Shown one piece after another: positions 1-6,393 of a stretch of DNA of 12,973 bases. The stretch comes from Tannerella sp. (GTDB lineage Bacteria > Bacteroidota > Bacteroidia > Bacteroidales > Tannerellaceae). Location of the stretch: positions 1 to 12,973 of the forward strand of contig JAITAY010000319.1 in the NCBI GenBank assembly GCA_031283915.1, in the 5' to 3' direction. How positions within the stretch are numbered: position 1 is the first letter of the stretch; every line of letters starts with the position of its first letter. The notes under the pieces are model-generated. The model saw nothing but the letters and a program-made list of their open reading frames with translations. It ran no database searches and was not told the DNA's origin. Made by a program: the position numbers and the translations under genes.

Positions 1-119
1 GTTTTTTGCCATCCAACGACTGAAAATGCGCGCATACCGGGGTATGTAAGCATTTTCAGGAGGAAGTATGGTGAAAAACAGACCCGTAAAGGGGTGGTTT
101 ATTTTCAGACAGCTCCTTA
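1..119 (-). repeat. Dispersed intergenic repeat, copy A
   Basis: Read on the minus strand from 119 to 1, this stretch aligns without gaps over 119 bases to 9922-10040 on the plus strand. I count 24 mismatches, about 80% identity. It starts TAAGGAGCTGTC and ends GCAAAAAAC in both copies. Similarity stops at 119/9922 on one side. On the other side copy A runs to the window edge, so its true end is unknown. It contains an imperfect palindrome at 20-59. The two copies lie in opposite orientation about 9.8 kb apart. They look like members of a dispersed intergenic repeat family; no transposase is present, so this could be a non-autonomous element or a structured repeat. The repeat relation is seen directly; the family identity is inference. 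Confidence 0.85.
20..59. repeat. Palindrome inside repeat copy A
   Basis: CTGAAAATGC (20-29) pairs with GCATTTTCAG (50-59). CATACC (33-38) pairs with GGTATG (41-46), with a 3x3 internal mismatch between the two stems. This is almost a continuous 19-bp stem with a very short loop, so it may act as a cruciform or hairpin rather than a terminator: no T-tract follows on either strand. Copy B keeps a weaker version at 9982-10021. Confidence 0.75.
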
Positions 120-220
120 ATAGCTGTTACAGCAGGTTGTTAAAACCGCGCCGGTTGCCCGTATTACGACCGGATGTCTATTTGAATGACTGGCTTTTGT
201 TGAAAATGCAGTATGCGTAG
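68..220 (+). CDS. Possible 50-aa small ORF starting in repeat A
   Basis: ATG at 68 opens a 50-codon frame ending TAG at 218-220. A perfect AGGAGG lies at 58-63, four bases before the ATG, which is unusual here because the real genes of this window have no such site. The first third contains KNRPVKGWFI, and the same peptide is encoded by copy B of the repeat read on the minus strand around 9925-9970. In copy B the ATG is ACC and the AGGAGG is lost, so no matching start exists there. The basic, tryptophan-containing product has no recognised domain. It may simply be repeat DNA that happens to be open. Confidence 0.2.
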   Translation: MVKNRPVKGWFIFRQLLNSCYSRLLKPRRLPVLRPDVYLNDWLLLKMQYA

Positions 221-334
221 CAGATTCATAATGAAATTACGGATGGTGTGATGGCGGGAATATTCCATATTATTGAAAGGTATCGAGTATATTTATAATT
301 TACATTATGTAAAATAGAGGTTGCCGACAAATAA
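120..334. other. Gene-free stretch between repeat A and terminator
   Basis: Apart from the end of the small ORF at 68-220, I see no gene here on either strand. There is a perfect 15-base palindrome TTTACATTATGTAAA at 299-313 (7-base arms, one central base) and a small one, GCTGTTACAGC, at 123-133. The first has the shape of an operator, but no gene lies immediately beside it on the plus strand, and the minus-strand unit ends at the terminator just to its right. Confidence 0.5.
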
Positions 335-371
335 AAAGAGAGGTGTTTTCTTCATGAAAACACCTCTCTTT
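335..371 (-). terminator. Rho-independent terminator of the gyrA-TPR unit
   Basis: A perfect 16-bp stem, 335-350 paired with 356-371, has a 5-base loop. Read on the minus strand the stem is followed by a T-rich run (TTTTTATTTG). It begins 20 bases after the stop codon of the TPR gene at 392, the expected place for the terminator of the leftward unit. On the plus strand only three T residues follow, so termination in that direction would be weaker. Confidence 0.88.
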
Positions 372-391
372 CATATATTTATCTATTCACA

Positions 392-1615
392 TTATTCATT
401 ATTCATTTTCGCATCAATTTCATCAAATTCCTTACCCATATCCAGATTATAATAAATTCCTCGCAAGGCAGTCATATATTCTATCGACTCTGGTTCTTTT
501 TCATGTGCCTTCTGAAAATAAGGCAATGCTTTCCGGAACAAGTCTTTGGCAAGTCCTCTTTCTTCATTGTATTTCACTGCATCCGATATGAGACTGGCTT
601 CTCCTAACTTGTTTACAGCCTGATTATAATAGATTCGGCCAATATTGGAGAGCATAATTGTATTTTCATTATCGAGTTCTGCCGCTCTCTTATAATAGAT
701 TTCTGCTTTATCGTAATTCTTCAGCCCCGATTCATAAACGCTTCCCATTGCCTGATACAAATCGGCATTGTTAGGATCTTTATCAATCGCCTTCGTCAAC
801 AAGTCAACAGCTTTCTCATTTTCATTTTGATAAATGTAGAGATTAATCAAATTCAGGACGAAAACGTTTGTATCCGGAAAAAGCATATATCCTTCTTCCA
901 GCGTCCTTTGCATACTCGCCGTATCTTTCAGAATTTGATATTCGCCGTAAAGATACTGATACACATCCGATTGTCTGTAAGGTGTAGTTTTGGCACGCTC
1001 CAGATTCTTGATAGCGTATTCACTGTCATTCACTTGTGTAGCGGCCACAGAAAGATAGAATTGGATCGACATGTAGGTTGAATCTCTTTCAGTCGTTGCT
1101 TTCTCCTCGGTAATAAACGGCAGATCTGCTATTTGCAGATATTGTTCCCAAAAATCACAGGCCTTTTTATACTCCCCTTTCTCGAAATAGAATATGCCGC
1201 CATTCATATAATATACATGATTGGCATTCAGCGTATTTTTGATATTTTTCGTATACTTGGGTTTCACCTTGCCTTTTTCGTTTGGAAGCTGATCCAACTC
1301 ATAGGCTTTAAGAAAATAGGGTAAACTGTTTTGCAACGCATCATACATCACAGGCTCATTCGGCTGTTGTCCGAGGATCTGCTTGGTATTTTCCACCGTG
1401 AATTGCGCGTCTTCTATTTGCGCGGCAATGTACCATGTTTTCGCGTCATTCATTGTCTCAGGATTTTCCAAAGCTCCCTTGACCAAAGTCCGGGCTTCGT
1501 TAAAATCCGGCTTCGGATCTTTTGATATGCGTTCGGCCTCGCTTACTGCCTTTTTCTGTGCAAAGGCGGTCGTTACGGCCATGCATAAACCAATCATTAA
1601 TAATACACGTTTCAT
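392..1615 (-). CDS. Secreted tetratricopeptide-repeat protein
   Basis: A 407-residue protein of unknown specific function, probably periplasmic or envelope-associated, acting as a protein-binding scaffold. Residues 1-19 form a clear Sec signal peptide: basic start MKRVLL, hydrophobic core, AFA before a predicted cut ahead of QKK. No lipobox cysteine follows the cut. The C-terminal third (about residues 255-400) carries recognisable TPR helices, such as AIDKDPNNADLYQAMGSVYE and KAEIYYKRAAELDNENTIML, plus a further half-repeat near the end. The middle is helical and lower in similarity. ATG at 1615 is the natural start because it opens the signal peptide directly. It lies 34 bases downstream of gyrA on the same strand with no promoter or terminator in between, so it is likely co-transcribed. 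From general knowledge, a TPR protein behind gyrA is common in Bacteroidales, but a functional link to gyrase is not shown. Confidence 0.88.
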   Translation of the reverse strand: MKRVLLMIGLCMAVTTAFAQKKAVSEAERISKDPKPDFNEARTLVKGALENPETMNDAKTWYIAAQIEDAQFTVENTKQILGQQPNEPVMYDALQNSLPYFLKAYELDQLPNEKGKVKPKYTKNIKNTLNANHVYYMNGGIFYFEKGEYKKACDFWEQYLQIADLPFITEEKATTERDSTYMSIQFYLSVAATQVNDSEYAIKNLERAKTTPYRQSDVYQYLYGEYQILKDTASMQRTLEEGYMLFPDTNVFVLNLINLYIYQNENEKAVDLLTKAIDKDPNNADLYQAMGSVYESGLKNYDKAEIYYKRAAELDNENTIMLSNIGRIYYNQAVNKLGEASLISDAVKYNEERGLAKDLFRKALPYFQKAHEKEPESIEYMTALRGIYYNLDMGKEFDEIDAKMNNE

Positions 1616-1649
1616 TTTGTTCTAAATTTGATATTAATATTTTTTTTCG

Positions 1650-4271
1650 TTAGTCTTCTGTATCTGTATTTTCTTCTTCATCTTGATCCGTATCCGCCAA
1701 ATTATCTTCGTCCGTATCAGTTATTTCATTTTCTGCGGAGTCTTCAAGTTTGGGCAAAGGATTTGGCTTAACTGTTTCTTCTGCTTCCGAGAGCGGTCTG
1801 TTTCCGATTTCGTCTTCTTCTTTTTCGGACATTACTTTACAAACCGATGCAATCTCGTCGTTCCGCTTTTCGAGGTTAATGAGCCGGACACCTTGCGTGG
1901 CACGACCGATGATGTTCAGGTCGGCTACTTTCATGCGAATTGTCACTCCGGACTTGTTGATAATCATCAGGTCGTTTTCTTCCGTTACCGATTTGATGCC
2001 TACCAGTTTGCCTGTTTTTTCGGTAACGTTGATGGTTTTTACGCCCTTCCCGCCGCGGTTCGTTATGCGATAATCTTCTATTTTTGAACGTTTGCCATAT
2101 CCCTGTTCGGAAACGACCAGGATACTTTCCTTTTCCGGTTTTTTGATGCAAGCCATCCCGATGACTTCGTCATCGTCGCCGTCCAGCCTCATTCCACGCA
2201 CACCGGCCGCCGTACGTCCCATGACGCGCACTTTATTTTCGTGGAAACGAATGGCGCGACCGTTCCGGTTGGCAATCAGCACTTCATTGTTGCCGTTGGT
2301 CAGGCGGACTTGTATCAATCCGTCGTTTTCGTGCAGCGTAATGGCATTTACGCCGTTCTGGCGCGGACGCGAATAGGCTTCCAGCAACGTTTTCTTGATG
2401 ATTCCCTGCCTGGTGCAGAATAACAGGTAATGCGAATGGATAAATGCCGTATCATTCGTCAGGTTCCTGACCCGGATGAAGGCATTGACGCTGTCGTCCG
2501 AATCAATATTCAGGAAGTTTTGAATCGCGCGACCTTTGGAGTTTCTCGCGCCTTCGGGTATTTCAAATACTTTTTTCCAGAAACAACGTCCTTTGGCGGT
2601 AAAGAACAGAATCGTAGCGTGCATGGATGCCGGATAGATGTACTCGACAAAATCCTCTTCGCGTGTTTCGGAGCCTTTAGCCCCTACCCCACCCCGCCCC
2701 TGCGCACGGAACTCGCTCAGTGGCGTACGTTTAATGTATCCCATGTGTGAGATGGTGATTATCATTTCGTCGTCTGCATAAAAATCTTCCGGATTCAGTT
2801 CTTCCGATGCATAGACAATGTCCGTCCGGCGTTCGTCGCCGTATTTCTCTCTGATTTCCTGCATTTCATCCCGAATCACTTTCATCAACACATCTTCTTT
2901 TTCAAGGATTTCCTTCAAGCGGACGATTAATTTGGCGATTTCTTCGTATTCGGCACGCAACTTGCTTTGTTCCAGTCCGGTCAATTGCCGCAGACGCATT
3001 TCCACAATCGCCCGCGACTGTATTTCGGTAAGCGAAAAACGCGCTATCAGGCGGGTGATGGCATCCTGCGGATTGCTCGAACTGCGGATAATGGCGATGA
3101 CTTCGTCGATATTGTCCGAAGCGATGATCAATCCCTCCAGAATGTGCACCCGTTCTTCGGCCTTTCGCAATTCATACTGTGTGCGGCGTCTCACCACATC
3201 CTTCCGGTGGTCGATAAAAAGTGATATCAAATCGTACAAGTTCAGCAGTTTGGGTCGCCCGTTGACCAGCGCAATGTTGTTTACGCTAAACGACGACTGC
3301 AATGCCGTGAGTTTGTATAGTTTGTTCAATACCACGTTGGAATTGGCTTCGCGTTTCACATCCACCACGATACGCATCCCATTACGGTCGGATTCATCGT
3401 TTACGTTGGAAATACCGTCGATGCGTTTTTCGTTCACTAAGTCGGCGATGTATTTAATCAATTCCGCCTTGTTGACCATGTAGGGTATCTCGGAAATGAT
3501 GATCTTTTCGTGAGGCCCGTCCGTTTCAATCTCGGCTTTCCCGCGCAGTACGACACGTCCCCTGCCTGTTTCAAAAGCTTCCTTCACGCCGGCATAACCG
3601 TATATCGTGGCTCCTGTCGGAAAATCCGGCGCTTTGACATATTTTATCAGTTCTTCAATACTGACGTTGCCTTTTGCTTCGATGTAGGCGATGCAGGCAT
3701 CTACTACTTCTCTGATATTGTGAGGTGGCATGTTGGTTGCCATGCCCACGGCAATGCCGGAAGCCCCGTTGATAAGCAAGTTCGGCAGGCGCGTCGGCAA
3801 GACGGTCGGCTCTTGCAGTGTATCATCAAAATTAAACTGGAAATCAACGGTTTCCTTGTCAATATCACGCAACATTTCTTCTGCCATCCGACTCAGGCGG
3901 GCTTCCGTATAACGCATCGCCGCCGGGCTGTCGCCGTCGACCGAGCCGAAATTTCCCTGTCCGTCCACTAACGGGTAACGGAGCGACCACACTTGTGCCA
4001 TGCGTACCATGGCTCCATACACGGATGAATCGCCATGCGGGTGATATTTACCCAACACTTCTCCTACAATTCTGGCAGATTTCTTATAAGGTTTATCGGA
4101 CGTATTTCCCAATTCATTCATTCCAAACAGTACACGTCTGTGAACTGGTTTAAATCCATCCCTGACATCGGGAAGCGCTCGTGAAACAATCACCGACATG
4201 GAATAATCTATGTAGGCCGATTTCATTACTTCATCAATGTCAACCACAATAATTCTGTCTTGTTCAGTCAT
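1650..4271 (-). CDS. gyrA: DNA gyrase subunit A
   Basis: An 873-residue type IIA topoisomerase subunit that cuts and rejoins DNA while gyrase introduces negative supercoils with GyrB. The winged-helix and tower region covers about residues 10-480. The catalytic tyrosine is Y121 in AAMRYTEARL. The quinolone region reads YHPHGDSSVYGAMVRMAQ: S82 matches E. coli S83, while G86 stands at the E. coli D87 position. The C-terminal beta-pinwheel starts near 500. Its GyrA-box position reads QGRGGVG (524-530) rather than QRRGGKG, and a second box-like TNRGGKG lies at 737-743. The last ~60 residues form a strongly acidic tail. The pinwheel, box and length favour GyrA over ParC. The start at 4271 opens directly into the conserved N-terminus. 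It is the first gene of a leftward unit with the TPR gene and faces the DUF3298-rsmG cluster across a 666-bp gap. Confidence 0.97.
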   Translation of the reverse strand: MTEQDRIIVVDIDEVMKSAYIDYSMSVIVSRALPDVRDGFKPVHRRVLFGMNELGNTSDKPYKKSARIVGEVLGKYHPHGDSSVYGAMVRMAQVWSLRYPLVDGQGNFGSVDGDSPAAMRYTEARLSRMAEEMLRDIDKETVDFQFNFDDTLQEPTVLPTRLPNLLINGASGIAVGMATNMPPHNIREVVDACIAYIEAKGNVSIEELIKYVKAPDFPTGATIYGYAGVKEAFETGRGRVVLRGKAEIETDGPHEKIIISEIPYMVNKAELIKYIADLVNEKRIDGISNVNDESDRNGMRIVVDVKREANSNVVLNKLYKLTALQSSFSVNNIALVNGRPKLLNLYDLISLFIDHRKDVVRRRTQYELRKAEERVHILEGLIIASDNIDEVIAIIRSSSNPQDAITRLIARFSLTEIQSRAIVEMRLRQLTGLEQSKLRAEYEEIAKLIVRLKEILEKEDVLMKVIRDEMQEIREKYGDERRTDIVYASEELNPEDFYADDEMIITISHMGYIKRTPLSEFRAQGRGGVGAKGSETREEDFVEYIYPASMHATILFFTAKGRCFWKKVFEIPEGARNSKGRAIQNFLNIDSDDSVNAFIRVRNLTNDTAFIHSHYLLFCTRQGIIKKTLLEAYSRPRQNGVNAITLHENDGLIQVRLTNGNNEVLIANRNGRAIRFHENKVRVMGRTAAGVRGMRLDGDDDEVIGMACIKKPEKESILVVSEQGYGKRSKIEDYRITNRGGKGVKTINVTEKTGKLVGIKSVTEENDLMIINKSGVTIRMKVADLNIIGRATQGVRLINLEKRNDEIASVCKVMSEKEEDEIGNRPLSEAEETVKPNPLPKLEDSAENEITDTDEDNLADTDQDEEENTDTED

Positions 4272-4319
4272 TTAGTAATATATTTGTATACAATTAAATT
4301 GCTCTTCCAAAAAAGCACG

Positions 4320-4350
4320 CTAATGTACGGCTTTTTCACCGTTTGGCAAT
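4320..4350 (-). promoter_or_regulatory. Possible gyrA promoter (Bacteroidota type)
   Basis: On the minus strand TACATTAG (4327-4320) matches the -7 consensus TAnnTTTG at all but one base. ATTG (4350-4347) lies 19 bases upstream, one mismatch from the -33 TTTG. It would give a leader of roughly 40 bases before the gyrA ATG. Both boxes are imperfect, so this is a suggestion only. Confidence 0.35.
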
Positions 4351-4368
4351 AGGATTGGGTGTGAAAAA
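4332..4368. repeat. Inverted repeat upstream of gyrA
   Basis: TTTTTCAC (4332-4339) and GTGAAAAA (4361-4368) are perfect 8-base arms separated by 21 bases. They span the proposed -33 box of gyrA, so they could be an operator rather than an RNA hairpin. Nothing else in the sequence supports a particular regulator. Confidence 0.4.
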
Positions 4369-4545
4369 TTGTGATATGGGGAATACATCCCGGGTAGGAT
4401 ATGTCCTCCGTGTCTCCGTATTTTAACGATTCCCGATGAGTCATCCGTCCGCAGGGTATCCGTTGAAAAGCACTCATTGAAATTCGGCAGAAAGCATTTT
4501 GGGAGAAAAACAAAGCTGTTTGCCTGCCATAACGCCTGTTTTTGG

Positions 4546-4607
4546 GTCAGATTAGATTAAATCCGGCCAGATTAGATTAGATTTGGCCGGATTAGATTAA
4601 ATCTGAC
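4546..4607. repeat. Three 20-bp direct repeats forming a palindrome
   Basis: Units 4548-4567, 4568-4587 and 4588-4607 share the core GATTAGATTAAATC with a few changes. The whole block is also symmetrical: GTCAGATT (4546-4553) pairs with AATCTGAC (4600-4607), and ATCCGGCCA (4561-4569) pairs with TGGCCGGAT (4584-4592). It lies in the gyrA/DUF3298 intergenic region, about 280 bp from gyrA and 330 bp from the rightward gene. It is open to either a protein-binding or a structural reading. No coding sequence is evident. Confidence 0.85.
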
Positions 4608-4640
4608 GGGACGCAATGATATTTCTCGGTTGATTTACAG

Positions 4641-4672
4641 TTCTTTCTGAAAAAAGAAGGTTACAGAAAGAA
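4641..4672. repeat. 9-bp inverted repeat
   Basis: TTCTTTCTG (4641-4649) and CAGAAAGAA (4664-4672) are perfect arms around a 14-base purine-rich loop. It follows the triple repeat by 33 bases. No T-tract follows the stem on either strand, so it is not a convincing terminator. Confidence 0.5.
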
Positions 4673-4723
4673 AAAAGAAGCGGTTTGAGAGATTTATATT
4701 ACCTCGGTTTTAGGCGTGTTTTA

Positions 4724-4789
4724 AAATCAAACGCCACCGGAACGGAAAAATCCGAACCGGTGATGTTTGATTTCCGTGTAATGCACGGA
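4724..4789. repeat. Long nested hairpin plus a second small hairpin
   Basis: Arms 4724-4740 and 4757-4773 pair over 17 positions with one mismatch and one G-T pair. Inside them CGGA (4743-4746) and TCCG (4751-4754) pair around an AAAA loop, separated from the outer stem by an AA/AA bulge. The result is a nearly continuous 23-base stem with a tetraloop. Directly after it TCCGTG (4773-4778) pairs with CACGGA (4784-4789). It lies about 115-180 bases before the proposed promoter of the rightward cluster, so it is not in that mRNA leader. It may be a relic repeat or a transcriptional insulator. Confidence 0.7.
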
Positions 4790-4903
4790 CAAAACCGGTC
4801 AAAATTGCGCCTCAAAAAAAGAGTTAGCCGAAAAATATACACTGCGACCATTTGAAATGCACCCTCCCGGATTTTTTTTCTCTCTCTCTTGGAGAGTTTT
4901 TCT

Positions 4904-4911
4904 TATATTTG
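4904..4911 (+). promoter_or_regulatory. -7 box of the DUF3298-rsmG-MBL-gcvP cluster
   Basis: TATATTTG is a perfect match to the Bacteroidota -7 consensus TAnnTTTG, 26 bases before the ATG at 4938. No TTTG lies at the usual 19-21 base distance; the nearest candidate is TTTC at 4877-4880 with a 23-base spacer. A T-run and a CT-rich tract lie immediately upstream. Transcription from here would exclude the in-frame upstream ATG at 4857, which supports the chosen start of the first gene. Confidence 0.6.
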
Positions 4912-4937
4912 CATCGTTATCTATAATTTTCAAAGTA

Positions 4938-5765
4938 ATGAAAACGATGTATTTAAAAATCTTATTGATGGGGTGCGAAATAGCCCTGTTCACCTGCTGT
5001 AGTACCGGCAGGAGAGAAGTGATGGAAAACCATGTGCAATGGGATACGCTTTCTGTAGACAAATCTTGTGATGCGGCCAACGTAAACACGACTCCGGGCT
5101 GTTCGTTGCAAATCAGTTTCATTTATCCGATTGACTTTCAAGACAAAACTATTTTAAAATCGGTGCAGCACTTGTTTGTCCTCGATTGTTTCGGAAGCAA
5201 GTATACGGATATGACACCAAAAGAGGTGGTGGACAACTATGCGGAAGATTACATCAACTCCATCAGGAAAGAATTGATCAAAGAGACTGTCTCCGATGAA
5301 GAGATACCGGCGTATGAATATTACGAAATATTGAACAACCGGATTCTCTACAACCGGAACCATCTCTTGAGTGTGACGATCGGCAGAGAGACATTCAGCG
5401 GCGGCGCGCACGGTGCACACAATCATCTCAGCAGGGTTATCGACTTGAAAACCGGTCGACAACTGGGCGAAACAGACCTGTTTATCGATGATTATCGAGA
5501 TGATCTGGCTAAAATCATCGTAGACAATATCGCCGTTTCCAACAACGTGGACAATGCGTCCGAACTGGAAAATCTTGGTTTCTTCAACGTCAATGAAATC
5601 TCTCCGAACGGGAATTTTTACGTGGACGATACGGGAATTACCTATACATTTAATGAATATGAGATTGCCGCATACGCGATAGGCCCGGTTGTTGTCCAGT
5701 TGCCTTACGAGAATGTAAGGCATCTGCTCCGCGCGGACAGTCCGCTTGCTGCCATTGCCTTCTGA
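4938..5765 (+). CDS. DUF3298-type envelope protein (RsiV-like)
   Basis: A 275-residue protein whose C-terminal two thirds match the DUF3298 (RsiV C-terminal-like) pattern. It shows GGAHGAHNHL at 155-164, then a TGRQL strand-turn with LGETDLF, and near the end YTFNEYEIAAYAIGPVVVQL, the signature of this family. The N-terminus is a short hydrophobic segment ending in FTCCS near residues 18-22. This could be a lipoprotein signal, although it lacks a canonical lipobox and the usual acidic export residues after cysteine. The exact biochemical role of these proteins is not established; they are probably periplasmic or outer-membrane-facing. I chose ATG 4938 rather than the in-frame ATG 4857 because the -7 box at 4904-4911 lies between them and 4938 opens a signal-like segment. 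The rsmG gene follows after only 7 bases. Confidence 0.8.
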   Translation: MKTMYLKILLMGCEIALFTCCSTGRREVMENHVQWDTLSVDKSCDAANVNTTPGCSLQISFIYPIDFQDKTILKSVQHLFVLDCFGSKYTDMTPKEVVDNYAEDYINSIRKELIKETVSDEEIPAYEYYEILNNRILYNRNHLLSVTIGRETFSGGAHGAHNHLSRVIDLKTGRQLGETDLFIDDYRDDLAKIIVDNIAVSNNVDNASELENLGFFNVNEISPNGNFYVDDTGITYTFNEYEIAAYAIGPVVVQLPYENVRHLLRADSPLAAIAF

Positions 5766-5772
5766 TCAGGGT

Positions 5773-6393
5773 ATGGAAATCATTCAACGGTATTATCCGA
5801 ACCTGGAAGGGAAGCAAATCCAACAGTTTGCTTCCCTTCAAAGTCTTTATACGGACTGGAATGCCAAAATCAATGTCATTTCCCGAAAGGATATTGAGAA
5901 TCTCTACGTCCGTCACGTACTGCATTCGCTGGGTATTGAGAAGATGATTCGTTTCAGGGACGGTTCCCTCGTGATGGACGTGGGCACGGGAGGCGGTTTT
6001 CCGGGCATCCCGTTAGCTATTTTATTCCCGAATGTGTCGTTTCATCTGATCGACGGCACCGGCAAGAAAATCAAAGTTACACAGGCCGTTGCCGATGCCA
6101 TCGGTTTGACAAACGTAACGACGCGCCACTGCCGCGTGGAAGATGAAAAGGCGCAGTTCGACTTCATCGTCAGCCGTGCCGTCATGCCCCTGCCGGAACT
6201 GGCCGGGCTGGTCCGGAAAAACATCCGCCGCGAACAGCAAAATGCACTGCCCAACGGCCTGATATGTCTGAAAGGCGGCGAAATCCAGCACGAAATCCAG
6301 CCTTTTCGCCAGCGGGCTGTCACCCTGCAACTGGAAGACTGTTACGGGGATCCTTTTTTCAAGGAAAAAAAAGTCATATACGTGCAGCTATGA
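5773..6393 (+). CDS. rsmG: 16S rRNA (guanine-N7)-methyltransferase RsmG (GidB)
   Basis: A 206-residue SAM-dependent enzyme that methylates N7 of G527 in the 530 loop of 16S rRNA; in other bacteria its loss gives low-level streptomycin resistance. The sequence shows the family N-terminal NVISR (34-38), SAM motif I VMDVGTGGGFPGIPLAI (67-83), the acidic ribose-binding LIDGTGKK (92-99), FIVSRAV (131-137) and a late LKGGE (166-170). The length matches the family. I start at ATG 5773 (MEIIQRYYPN) because the longer in-frame opening from 5746 overlaps the previous gene and lacks family similarity. Seven bases separate it from the DUF3298-type gene, and its stop TGA overlaps the ATG of the next gene (ATGA), so translational coupling is likely. 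Confidence 0.96.
   Translation: MEIIQRYYPNLEGKQIQQFASLQSLYTDWNAKINVISRKDIENLYVRHVLHSLGIEKMIRFRDGSLVMDVGTGGGFPGIPLAILFPNVSFHLIDGTGKKIKVTQAVADAIGLTNVTTRHCRVEDEKAQFDFIVSRAVMPLPELAGLVRKNIRREQQNALPNGLICLKGGEIQHEIQPFRQRAVTLQLEDCYGDPFFKEKKVIYVQL

Noticed and set aside
1650..4271. Topoisomerase IV subunit A (ParC) instead of GyrA
   Set aside because: The six-blade-like C-terminal pinwheel, the box-like motif in its first blade, the acidic tail and the overall length fit GyrA better.
4268..4513. 81-aa minus-strand frame overlapping the gyrA start
   Set aside because: No recognisable domain, and it covers the proposed gyrA promoter and an inverted repeat. Its frame merely runs into the gyrA start codon.
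4857..4937. Upstream start for the DUF3298-type gene (27 extra residues)
   Set aside because: The perfect -7 box at 4904-4911 lies inside this extension, and the added residues encode the CT-rich tract. ATG 4938 fits better.
6264..6389. Upstream in-frame start for the MBL hydrolase
   Set aside because: It would overlap rsmG by about 130 bases and add an arginine-rich stretch unlike the family. The ATGA overlap at 6390 gives the normal N-terminus.
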